Notes: generated from the letters alone by a model not told the origin. Positions 1 through 5,803 are shown, counted from the stretch's first letter. The stretch is DNA of 6,397 nt from an uncultured Eubacteriales bacterium (GCA_934444695.1 CAKSDF010000112.1:1-6397), one strand, 5' to 3'. Translations and numbers: made by a program.

Positions 1-983
1 GTTATGAAAGACGCGAGGCCAAAATCCTCGAGACTTTAAAGAAATACGGAATTTCCTCCATCGACGAATGCAAGGAAATTACCACCGCAAAGGGCATCGA
101 TGTTGATCAGATCGTTCGTTCGACCCAGCCCATTTGCTTTGAAAACGCCATCTGGGCATACACCGTCGGTTGCGCTATCGCCATCAAAAAAGGCTGCGTA
201 AAGGCTGCCGATGCTGCCGCCGCTATCGGTGAGGGACTTCAGTCCTTCTGTATCCCCGGTTCGGTTGCCGAAAACCGCAAGGTCGGTCTCGGCCACGGAA
301 ACCTCGGTAAAATGCTCCTTTCGGAAGAGACCGAGTGCTTCTGCTTCCTCGCCGGTCACGAATCCTTTGCCGCCGCAGAAGGCGCTATAAAAATTGCTCT
401 TAACGCTAACAAGGTCAGAAGCAAGGATCTCCGCGTTATCCTCAACGGTCTCGGAAAAGACGCCGCTTATATCATTTCGAGAATCAACGGCTTCACCTAT
501 TGCGAAACCGAGTTTGACCCCTACACCGAGCAGGTCACCGTTAAAGAGGAGATCGCATTCTCCAAGGGCGACCGCGCAAAGGTAAAATGCTACGGAGCAG
601 ACAATGTTCCCGAAGGCGTTGCAATCATGAAGCTTGAGAATGTCGGCGTTTCCATCACCGGCAACTCCACCAACCCCACCCGCTTCCAGCATCCCGTTGC
701 CGGCACCTATAAGAAATGGTGCACCGAAAACGGCGTGAAGTATTTCTCGGTTGCATCGGGCGGCGGTACCGGACGCACCCTCCATCCCGACAACATGGCT
801 GCCGGTCCTTCCAGCTACGGTATGACCGACACTATGGGCCGTATGCATTCCGACGCTCAGTTTGCCGGATCCTCCTCGGTTCCCGCCCATGTTGAAATGA
901 TGGGACTTATCGGAATGGGCAACAATCCTATGGTTGGAGCTACCGTTGCCTGCGCTGTTGCGGTTGAAGAGGCTTCTAAATAA
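1..983 (+). CDS. GGGtGRT-family protein, 5' end cut by window
   Basis: An open frame runs from the window edge (first full codon at 3) to a TAA stop at 981-983, giving 326 visible residues beginning YERREAKILETLKKYG. I recognise the GGGtGRT family, a conserved protein family of unknown function named after its motif. The motif GGGTGRTLHPDNMAAGP starts near visible residue 253 and is followed by YGMTDTMGRMHSDAQFAGS, then SSVPAHVEMMG and a GMGNNPMVGATVA segment. Earlier conserved blocks are QPICFENAIWAYTVG, FCIPGSVAENRKVGLGHGN, FLAGHESFAAAEGAI and NSTNPTRFQHPVAGTYKK. No signal peptide or membrane segment is visible, so it is probably cytoplasmic. From memory of homologues only about 5-12 N-terminal residues are missing. 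An ATG at 312 lies inside the conserved core and is not the start. It is followed by its own terminator and is convergent with thiT. Family call is confident; no function is claimed. Confidence 0.9.
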   Translation, partial: YERREAKILETLKKYGISSIDECKEITTAKGIDVDQIVRSTQPICFENAIWAYTVGCAIAIKKGCVKAADAAAAIGEGLQSFCIPGSVAENRKVGLGHGNLGKMLLSEETECFCFLAGHESFAAAEGAIKIALNANKVRSKDLRVILNGLGKDAAYIISRINGFTYCETEFDPYTEQVTVKEEIAFSKGDRAKVKCYGADNVPEGVAIMKLENVGVSITGNSTNPTRFQHPVAGTYKKWCTENGVKYFSVASGGGTGRTLHPDNMAAGPSSYGMTDTMGRMHSDAQFAGSSSVPAHVEMMGLIGMGNNPMVGATVACAVAVEEASK

Positions 984-1036
984 GCTTTTTAAGTAAGCTT
1001 TTTCTAAGGTTTATTTACCGCTTTTATAAAATTACA

Positions 1037-1066
1037 GCCGCCTGACTTTTGTCAGGCGGCTTTTTT
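1037..1066 (+). terminator. Intrinsic terminator of the GGGtGRT gene
   Basis: A perfect 10-bp GC-rich stem (GCCGCCTGAC / GTCAGGCGGC) with a TTTT loop is followed at once by six T residues. It lies 53 bases past the stop codon of the upstream gene and faces the oppositely oriented thiT terminator. Confidence 0.95.
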
Positions 1067-1199
1067 AGCATAAATTCGACCGGTAATGATAATCCGGTAA
1101 TAAGAATAATGATAATCGGCTATACCGTTTCTGTCAGTCGGGTAAAAAGCGCATTTATTTTTGCTCCGGTAAAGCGCTTTGTATGCTGCGCACTCTACT

Positions 1200-1238
1200 G
1201 CAAAAAGAAAAGGCGGAGAAAGGTAACTCCTCTCCCCG
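1200..1238 (-). terminator. Intrinsic terminator of thiT
   Basis: Read on the minus strand, CGGGGAGAGG pairs with CCTTTCTCCG (10 bp including two G-U pairs) around a 5-base loop AGTTA. The stem is followed by the T-rich tail CCTTTTCTTTTTG. It starts 26 bases after the thiT stop codon. Confidence 0.85.
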
Positions 1239-1264
1239 TCTTTCCGATATTTTAACGAACAGCT

Positions 1265-2074
1265 TTATTTCTTTTCATATCCCTGTTTTGCAATGATAAA
1301 CAGCACGACCGAAATCACGATTCCGATTGCCGAAATAATTCCCATAAGCGAGAAGTTAGCATTGGAAATAAGGGTGATGTCAAAGCCTTCCTCACTCTGA
1401 ATCGAGCTGAATACCGATATTGCATCAAAAACAATAACGGCGATCAGCGAAAGCAAAGAAATCGAAGTAAGGGCGGTATAGGCGCCGGAATTTTTCTCTC
1501 TTACCATACGGGTAAGCTCGGGCTTTCTGAAATCGAGAAGGCTGAAAAGCCAGATTGCACCGGCAACGGTCAGAATGGTCTCGGGAACCATATATGCCGA
1601 GTTGTAAACAAGAGAGTAAACCAGTCCGTCGGTATCGGGAATGGAAACGCCAGCCCATACCGTGCAGCCGGAAATAACATGGCAGATATAACGCACAAAG
1701 CAGGCAAGAATTGTGCCGAGTGTTATAGATGCAACAGGGTCTTTGACTGTCTTTTTAAAGAGTCCGGCAAGTCCCATTGCACCGAAAGCGATAAGATAAT
1801 CAAGCAAAATTATCGCAGCGGCGGCGCCAAATGATGTGGCATAAGACAGGTTGCTTGCACCGAGAATGAGCTGAATAAGGCCGTAGCAAAGGCCGGTAAC
1901 CAGTCCCGATACAGTGCCGTAACGGTATGCGATGATGATAATGGGAAGCATGCTGAAGGGTGTGACCGAGCCGCCGTAGGGCATTTTGATGACCGTTATA
2001 AGGCTGAGCACGGTGGCCGCGGCAACCATAACGGCGCTTTCGGCCAATTGTTTGGTTCGATTTGTTTTTTCCAT
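1265..2074 (-). CDS. thiT: ThiT, thiamine-binding S component of an ECF transporter
   Basis: This 269-residue integral membrane protein is the substrate-capture subunit for thiamine; it should work with a shared ECF energizing module (EcfA/A'/T) encoded elsewhere. Diagnostic segments are MPYGGSVTPFSMLPI (31-45), YGLIQLILG (64-72), LLDYLIAFGAMGLAGLF (90-106), RYICHVISG (128-136) and YSLVYNSAYMVPE (153-165). His132, Trp140, Tyr153 and Asn158 have the same relative spacing as the thiamine-contacting His125, Trp133, Tyr146 and Asn151 that I recall from Lactococcus lactis ThiT; Asp92 sits where that protein has Glu84. The TPP riboswitch upstream independently supports thiamine. I chose ATG 2074 over the upstream ATG at 2107 because AGGAG lies 8 bases before it and the riboswitch leader runs through the extra codons. 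Unusually, residues about 181-269 form an extension with two further hydrophobic segments (roughly 202-220 and 243-262); typical ThiT ends near 180-200 residues. Confidence 0.94.
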   Translation of the reverse strand: MEKTNRTKQLAESAVMVAAATVLSLITVIKMPYGGSVTPFSMLPIIIIAYRYGTVSGLVTGLCYGLIQLILGASNLSYATSFGAAAAIILLDYLIAFGAMGLAGLFKKTVKDPVASITLGTILACFVRYICHVISGCTVWAGVSIPDTDGLVYSLVYNSAYMVPETILTVAGAIWLFSLLDFRKPELTRMVREKNSGAYTALTSISLLSLIAVIVFDAISVFSSIQSEEGFDITLISNANFSLMGIISAIGIVISVVLFIIAKQGYEKK

Positions 2075-2082
2075 ATGTAACG

Positions 2083-2087
2083 CTCCT
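2083..2087 (-). promoter_or_regulatory. Ribosome binding site fixing the thiT start
   Basis: AGGAG on the minus strand ends 8 bases before ATG 2074. No comparable site precedes the in-frame ATG at 2107, so the protein begins MEKTNRTKQ. Confidence 0.9.
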
Positions 2088-2119
2088 TTTTTTGTCACGC
2101 CCGCCACGACTGTATAACG

Positions 2120-2177
2120 GCTTTTGAAGCTTTACGGCTACGGGATATGAGAAAAGCGCAGCTGCCTCTTCAAAAGC
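2120..2177 (-). repeat. 10-bp inverted repeat in the thiT leader
   Basis: GCTTTTGAAG at 2120-2129 and its exact reverse complement CTTCAAAAGC at 2168-2177 could form a stem enclosing 38 bases in the leader RNA, between the riboswitch terminator and the thiT ribosome binding site. No gene is seen in this stretch. Role unknown; it could stabilise the message or simply be incidental. Confidence 0.55.
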
Positions 2178-2220
2178 AGTATTCCGCCCTGTCGGCGCAA
2201 CATTTCATTGAACAGGCAGT

Positions 2221-2254
2221 AAAAACAAAAACAGCCCTGCGAAAAGCAAGACTG
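2221..2254 (-). terminator. Riboswitch-controlled terminator upstream of thiT
   Basis: On the minus strand CAGTCTTGC pairs with GCAGGGCTG (9 bp with two G-U pairs) around the loop TTTTC, followed by TTTTTGTTTTT. It lies directly downstream of the TPP aptamer and about 150 bases before the thiT start, so it is the natural expression platform: when TPP is bound, transcription should stop here. I could not identify a convincing antiterminator pairing by eye. Confidence 0.85.
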
Positions 2255-2266
2255 CGTAAAGTTTTT

Positions 2267-2363
2267 TTAAAACTTCCTTCGTCGGCATTATCCGCATCAG
2301 GTATAAGGGTCAAAAGTAAACTAACTTTTATCTCAGCCGAATTTCATCAGCACCCCTGTTCAA
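2267..2363 (-). promoter_or_regulatory. TPP (thiamine pyrophosphate) riboswitch aptamer
   Basis: Read on the minus strand this contains the conserved THI-box blocks in order: ACAGGGGTGCTG, then GGCTGAGATA, a small AAAAGT/ACTTTT helix (P3), ACCCTTATACCTGATG, and GGATAATGCCGACGAAGG. These are the GCUGAGA and ACCUGAU...GAUAAUGCC signatures that bind the pyrimidine and diphosphate of TPP. The two ends can pair (TTGAAC with GTTTTAA, one bulge) as P1. It precedes thiT in the same direction and starts just after a sigma-A promoter, so ligand binding should repress thiamine uptake. Confidence 0.96.
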
Positions 2364-2372
2364 TTCAAGTGT

Positions 2373-2400
2373 ATTATATCACTCTTTCGACATTTGTCAA
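2373..2400 (-). promoter_or_regulatory. Sigma-A promoter for riboswitch-thiT
   Basis: On the minus strand TTGACA (2395-2400), a 16-base spacer and TATAAT (2373-2378) match the vegetative consensus perfectly at both hexamers. Transcription should begin near 2365, right at the 5' edge of the TPP aptamer. The spacer contains TGTCGAA (2386-2392), identical to the core Spo0A box, which may be chance. Confidence 0.9.
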
Positions 2401-2558
2401 CATTTTTTTAATTTATTTTAGCGGATGTCGCCCAATATACACCCCATTTAAAAACGGCCACGGTATTCGTCATCTTACCTTGATTTATTTTTACCGTCAA
2501 TTAAACAGCAGGCCTATATGTGTAAATATAAAGTAATCGCACGTCCATCGCTCATCAT
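2401..2558. other. AT-rich intergenic stretch downstream of sigG
   Basis: This is the rest of the 484-base gene-free gap 2075-2558, beyond the thiT promoter, riboswitch and leader. I see no gene with a ribosome binding site and no strong hairpin with a T-tract, so the sigG terminator is not evident. A weak 6-bp inverted repeat (ACGGTA at 2460-2465, TACCGT at 2492-2497) with a wide loop is the only structure noticed. Confidence 0.5.
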
Positions 2559-3332
2559 TCATCTTGTACTGGCCCTTATTGCGTCGATGGCATTTTTTTC
2601 GAGACGGCTGACCTGAGCCTGAGAAATGCCTATCTCCTTTGCCACCTCTACCTGGGTCTTTCCCTTTAAAAATCGGGAATAAAGTATCTGCTTTTCCCTT
2701 TTGCCCAGCTTTTCCATAGCGTCCCGCAGCATGATGCTGTCAAGCCAGTTTTTGTCGTCGTTTTTGTCGCCTATCTGATCCTCAACATAAATGGTGTCTC
2801 CCCCGTCGGAAAAGACAGGCTCACTTAAAGAAAGCGGATCGACAATACTTTCAAGGGCCATAACGACCTCCTCTTTGGGAAGATTCATCTGCTGTGCAAT
2901 TTCCTCAATTTTAGGTTCTCTTTGAAGCTTCATCTGCAGATTTTCTTTAACCCGCATGGCGTGGTAGGCTGTATCCCTTATAGAACGGGAAACCCGCAGC
3001 TGGCCGTTATCCCTTAAAAATCTTCTAAGCTCACCTAAAATCATCGGTACAGCATATGTGGAAAACTTCACATCAATGTCGAGATTGAACCTGTCTATGG
3101 CCTTTATAAGGCCGATACATCCCACCTGAAAAAGGTCGTCGGGATTTTCCCCGCGGGAAGAAAATTTCTGCACGGCGCTGAGCACCAACCGTAAGTTACT
3201 TTTAATAAGCTTTTCCCGTGACGCCTCGTTTCCCTCGTGGGCTTCCTTTAAAAGCTTCATTTTTTCCTTTTCGCTGAGCACGGTCAGCTTTGACGTGTCC
3301 ACTCCGCATATTTCCACTCTGCTGTATTGCAT
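2559..3332 (-). CDS. sigG: RNA polymerase sporulation sigma factor SigG
   Basis: Sigma-G directs late gene expression in the forespore, including spore-coat-proximal, germination and DNA-protecting proteins. The 257-residue product matches the family's length (about 260). The N-terminus MQYSRVEICGVDTSKL contains the VEICGVDTSKL segment diagnostic of SigG as against SigF. Region 2 is at about 40-110 (DDLFQVGCIGLIKAID, then FSTYAVPMILGELRRFLRD), followed by region 3 (REPKIEEIAQQMNLP) and the region 4 helix-turn-helix GKTQVEVAKEIGISQAQVSRLEK split as GKTQVEVAKEIG and ISQAQVSRLEK near the C-terminus. I chose ATG 3332 rather than the longer frame from 3377, because GAGGTGG precedes it at proper spacing and homology begins there. 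It is not beside spoIIGA or sigE here. Lys44 occupies the position of Bacillus Asn45, reported to mediate binding of the anti-sigma factor CsfB/Gin. Confidence 0.95.
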   Translation of the reverse strand: MQYSRVEICGVDTSKLTVLSEKEKMKLLKEAHEGNEASREKLIKSNLRLVLSAVQKFSSRGENPDDLFQVGCIGLIKAIDRFNLDIDVKFSTYAVPMILGELRRFLRDNGQLRVSRSIRDTAYHAMRVKENLQMKLQREPKIEEIAQQMNLPKEEVVMALESIVDPLSLSEPVFSDGGDTIYVEDQIGDKNDDKNWLDSIMLRDAMEKLGKREKQILYSRFLKGKTQVEVAKEIGISQAQVSRLEKNAIDAIRASTR

Positions 3333-3337
3333 TTTCC

Positions 3338-3344
3338 CCACCTC
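3338..3344 (-). promoter_or_regulatory. Ribosome binding site fixing the sigG start
   Basis: GAGGTGG on the minus strand, with its GAGG core 8 bases before ATG 3332. This places the start 15 codons inside the longest open frame and in register with the conserved SigG N-terminus. Confidence 0.85.
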
Positions 3345-3349
3345 AATGG

Positions 3350-3379
3350 TATTATCGGCAGGGCAAAGCGCAATCATTC
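3350..3379 (-). promoter_or_regulatory. Possible sigma-G-type promoter of sigG
   Basis: On the minus strand GAATG (3375-3379), 18 bases, then GATAATA (3350-3356) resembles the sigma-G consensus as I recall it (GHATR, 17-18 bases, CATWHTA) with one mismatch at the first -10 base. Sigma-G is known to autoregulate its gene in Bacillus. The weakness is that transcription would begin almost at the ribosome binding site, giving a leader of about 10-13 bases. Confidence 0.3.
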
Positions 3380-3485
3380 ACAGGCTGGATTTAATTTTGC
3401 TTTTTATCAGTTTTATCCATTTTATTGCCATTATTTTAAAACGATTGTAACTTTAAACAAATTTTAAAATTTTGTGATTTTGCAA

Positions 3486-3514
3486 TTGATTTAAACGATA
3501 TATAGTAGTATAAT
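3486..3514 (+). promoter_or_regulatory. Sigma-A promoter of the TasA/SipW-like operon
   Basis: TTGATT (3486-3491), a 17-base spacer and a perfect TATAAT (3509-3514). Transcription should start near 3521, about 24 bases before the first start codon. An AT-rich block lies upstream (3430-3485) and could act as an UP element. It is divergent from sigG, with a shared intergenic region. Confidence 0.8.
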
Positions 3515-3529
3515 GTACGGTGAGAAAAT

Positions 3530-3536
3530 AAGGAGG
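3530..3536 (+). promoter_or_regulatory. Ribosome binding site deciding between GTG 3539 and ATG 3545
   Basis: AAGGAGG ends 8 bases before ATG 3545 but only 2 bases before the in-frame GTG at 3539. That spacing is too short, so ATG 3545 is the start. Confidence 0.9.
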
Positions 3537-3544
3537 TTGTGTTT

Positions 3545-4336
3545 ATGTGCGACAACACAAACAAAAAGGTCTCCTCGGCTAAAATTGCAATAATAGTTCT
3601 TTCGGTGCTGCTTTGCATCAGCATTGCGGCTTTGGTTCTTGTGCTCGTTAACGGAAGAACCGATATATCAACATCCAAAACCAGCGACAACATCATAACC
3701 GACCAACAGCTTTCGGAAAAAAGTGGAAGCTTCCCTGCCGTTATCCAAAACAAGATCGGTATGCTGCCTCTTGCGGCAAACGCTTCCCCGTCGGATACAA
3801 CGGTCATTTCCTTTTCCACCGAAAATTACGAAAGCTCGGTCCCCTTCACAGCCCAAAATATGTTCCCCGGCGACGCGGTGACAAAAACCTTTGAAATCGA
3901 CGTTGCCCACAAAAACTCGGTCACCCTTAACTTTACCGTTGACGTAAGAGAGGGGTATGAAAAGCTGGCCGAAGTTTTAAAGGCAAAAATCAGCGATCCC
4001 GTCAGCGGAGAGACGCTTTTTGACGGCCTTATGAAGGATGTCCCCGACGCATTGCAAAAAGAGCTTGCCGGCAAAAATTCCACCGACAAGGTATATTATG
4101 AAATAACCGCCTATCTTTCCACATCGGTGGGCAACGACTATATGAACAAGTCCCTCATTGCCGACTTTAAATGGTGGGTAGCCGAAGATGATGTTTCAAA
4201 CCTGGACAAGCCCCCCAAGACCTTCGACAGCGGCACCGTTTTTATTGCAGTGGGACTGCTTGCCGTTTCCGCGGCCGCTATAATCGTTTTAAAACTCCGC
4301 CGCAAAAAGGAAGAGGAGGTAACGGAGAATGACTGA
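3545..4336 (+). CDS. Membrane protein with TasA/camelysin-like domain, anchored at both ends
   Basis: A 263-residue surface protein, first in a probable operon with a second TasA-like protein and a SipW-type peptidase. Residues 14-35 form an N-terminal membrane segment, followed by a Ser/Thr-rich linker. The extracellular domain carries MFPGDAVTKTFEIDV (106-120), matching the PGD-x-x-T-K-x-F strand of TasA-type proteins, and SVGNDYMNKSLIADFKWW (194-211), matching their GN-x-Y-x-x-x-S-x-x-x-x-F end. The tail (223-255) has PPKTFDSG, a hydrophobic segment (231-249) and RRKK: the layout of a sortase sorting signal, but with Phe where the LPXTG-type Gly should be. There is no A-x-A or A-(W/F)-F site after the first membrane segment. 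I infer a protein held in the membrane at both ends, possibly the anchor or nucleator of a surface assembly, by analogy with TapA's place in the Bacillus operon. Sequence similarity is to short motifs only. Confidence 0.6.
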   Translation: MCDNTNKKVSSAKIAIIVLSVLLCISIAALVLVLVNGRTDISTSKTSDNIITDQQLSEKSGSFPAVIQNKIGMLPLAANASPSDTTVISFSTENYESSVPFTAQNMFPGDAVTKTFEIDVAHKNSVTLNFTVDVREGYEKLAEVLKAKISDPVSGETLFDGLMKDVPDALQKELAGKNSTDKVYYEITAYLSTSVGNDYMNKSLIADFKWWVAEDDVSNLDKPPKTFDSGTVFIAVGLLAVSAAAIIVLKLRRKKEEEVTEND

Positions 4337-4874
4337 CAGTTCCCTTTCAAAAAAGCTCAGAGTTCAGATAATTGTTATAATTGCACTTCTCGTATGCCTC
4401 GTTATAACCACCTTTGCTCTTGTTTATTCAACACTGACTTTGGAAAACAACCTTTTTTCCACCGGCGAGGTAGCCATTAATCTAAACGATTCAAAACCGG
4501 TAATTTCCGAACACGAGTTTATTTTCGAGCCGGGAATGACGGTTAAAAAGGATTTCTTCATTGAAAACGACAGCACCGACGAGATTTATTATAAACTCTA
4601 TTTTGATAATGTTGAGGGTAATCTCGCAAACGTGCTTGAAATAACGGTTAAAGACGGAGACAAGACCCTTTACAGCGGAACGGCCGAAAGTCTTACGCGG
4701 GACAGCGTTTCTGCCGCCGACGATACCCTAAAGGTCAGCCAGAAAAAAGACCTTTCGATATACTTCTATTATCCCGCATCCGCCGGAAACGACACGCAGA
4801 ACAACACCCTCACCTTCGACTTCTGCGCAGACGGCGTTCAAACAAGAAACAACCCGCAAAAATCCTTTACATAA
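4329..4874 (+). CDS. Small TasA/camelysin-like secreted or anchored protein
   Basis: A 181-residue protein whose start overlaps the previous gene's end by 8 bases, with AGGAGG (4314-4319) 9 bases before the ATG, indicating translational coupling. Residues 13-35 are a membrane or signal segment. It aligns by eye with Bacillus TasA: TTFALVYSTLTLENNLFSTG (27-46) against TasA's signal-end region and the F-A-S-G that follows; FEPGMTVKKDFFIEN (66-80) against its LKPGDKLTKDFQFEN; and ASAGNDTQNNTLTFDF (151-165) near the end. The predicted fold is a jelly-roll-like beta domain, the type that polymerises into matrix fibres in Bacillus. The canonical Ala-aromatic-Phe cleavage region is degenerate (FALVYS), so processing by the adjacent peptidase is possible but uncertain. 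The C-terminal tail is short and polar with no second anchor. Fibre formation is inference. Confidence 0.65.
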   Translation: MTDSSLSKKLRVQIIVIIALLVCLVITTFALVYSTLTLENNLFSTGEVAINLNDSKPVISEHEFIFEPGMTVKKDFFIENDSTDEIYYKLYFDNVEGNLANVLEITVKDGDKTLYSGTAESLTRDSVSAADDTLKVSQKKDLSIYFYYPASAGNDTQNNTLTFDFCADGVQTRNNPQKSFT

Positions 4875-4920
4875 ATGGCTTGCATCTTTATCTTAAATAT
4901 ATTTTTAAGGAGAGAATTAA

Positions 4921-5742
4921 ATGAAAAAGGCATTGAACATTATAAAGAACATACTGGTGTGGCTTGTGATGATATTCGCGGTGGTTATGATGATATTTAC
5001 CATCGTCTCTGTCACCACCTTCGATCGCGCCGACCGCAACATTTTCGGATACAAGGCATTTATCGTCCTTTCCGACTCCATGAAGGCCACCGATTTTGAC
5101 GCAGGCGATCTTGTGCTTGTTAAAGAGGTTGACCCTGCTACCCTTAAAGAGGGCGATATCATCGCATACACCTCTCAGAACAATTCAAACTTCGGCGAAA
5201 CGGTCACCCATAAGATCCGCACGCTGACCACCGACGACAGCGGCGCCCCTGGCTTTATAACATACGGTACCACTACCGATACCGACGATGAGACTGTTGT
5301 AACCTACGATTACGTTATCGGAAAATATCAGACCAAGCTGGCCGGCGTGGGCAAGTTCTTCCAGTTCTTAAAGACCACCCCCGGATACATCTGCTGCATA
5401 TTCATTCCCTTTGCCCTTCTCATTCTTGTTCAGGGAATAAACTGCATACGCCTGTTCAAGAAATATAAGCAGGAGCAATACAGCGAGATAAAGGCCGAAC
5501 GTGAAAAGCTTGAAGAGGAGCGCGCCGAATCGCAGAAGATGATGAGCGAGCTTTTAGAGCTTAAAAAGCAGCTTCAAAACGGTACAGGCGATGCAGCTGC
5601 AGCCGACAATTCAGCCGCAGAGCAAACCGCTGCAAGTCCCGCATCTCAAAACGCCGAGACTGCCGCAAGTGAACCCGCCGTAAGCGAAGCCGCAAACGTT
5701 ACGGACGACACAGATGGCAGCAACACCGGCGACGCTGAATAA
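4921..5742 (+). CDS. sipW: SipW-type signal peptidase I with C-terminal coiled coil
   Basis: A 273-residue membrane-bound peptidase of the ER/archaeal type, which uses a Ser-His dyad rather than Ser-Lys; SipW in Bacillus removes signal segments from TasA and TapA. Residues 11-32 form the first membrane segment. Ser53 in VLSDSMKATDFDAGDLV is the nucleophile, and His97 in GETVTHKIRTL is where bacterial-type enzymes have Lys. The GDIIAYT box is at 78-84 and VIGKY at 132-136. The usual G-D pair downstream of the His is replaced by Gly116-Thr117 (TYGTTTDTDDE), so a needed Asp may come from 120-123. A second membrane segment (156-178) returns the chain to the cytoplasm. It is followed by a charged coiled coil (about 183-219) and a roughly 50-residue Ala/Glu/Ser/Thr/Asp-rich tail without Lys or Arg. 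AAGGAG lies 8 bases before the ATG. The upstream neighbours are TasA-like and the downstream one a likely substrate. Confidence 0.88.
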   Translation: MKKALNIIKNILVWLVMIFAVVMMIFTIVSVTTFDRADRNIFGYKAFIVLSDSMKATDFDAGDLVLVKEVDPATLKEGDIIAYTSQNNSNFGETVTHKIRTLTTDDSGAPGFITYGTTTDTDDETVVTYDYVIGKYQTKLAGVGKFFQFLKTTPGYICCIFIPFALLILVQGINCIRLFKKYKQEQYSEIKAEREKLEEERAESQKMMSELLELKKQLQNGTGDAAAADNSAAEQTAASPASQNAETAASEPAVSEAANVTDDTDGSNTGDAE

Positions 5743-5803
5743 TTTCACAAAAACACGCAAATGCACTTCTTTCTCAAGCGCAGAAATTAATAAATCGTTT
5801 GTA

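Noticed and set aside
36..890. A 284-codon open frame on the minus strand
   Set aside because: It lies entirely antisense to the GGGtGRT gene, whose protein is clearly conserved. The Gly/Ala/Asp-rich translation is what the opposite strand of a codon-biased gene yields, and there is no recognisable domain.
981..1003. Direct repeat TAAGCTTTTT twice with a 13-base period after the first gene's stop
   Set aside because: Two short copies of low complexity; probably a small local duplication without function.
1085..1117. Repeated AATGATAATC, 23 bases apart
   Set aside because: Only two short AT-rich copies in a non-coding gap between terminators; too little to call a repeat element.
1049..1255. 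A 68-codon plus-strand frame between the convergent genes
   Set aside because: It begins inside one terminator hairpin and runs through the other, has no ribosome binding site and has a low-complexity basic translation.
2075..2107. Longer thiT start at ATG 2107
   Set aside because: The extra 11 codons overlap the ribosome binding site for ATG 2074, which has better spacing, and homology begins after that ATG.
2147..2536. A 129-codon plus-strand frame
   Set aside because: It is antisense to the thiT leader, the riboswitch and the promoter, has no ribosome binding site and no recognisable protein features.
3333..3377. Longer sigG start at ATG 3377
   Set aside because: It would place 15 unconserved residues before the standard SigG N-terminus and ignore the good ribosome binding site before ATG 3332.
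4875..5171. Overlapping frames on both strands at the beginning of sipW
   Set aside because: Both are shadows of the sipW coding frame, which has catalytic motifs and a proper ribosome binding site.
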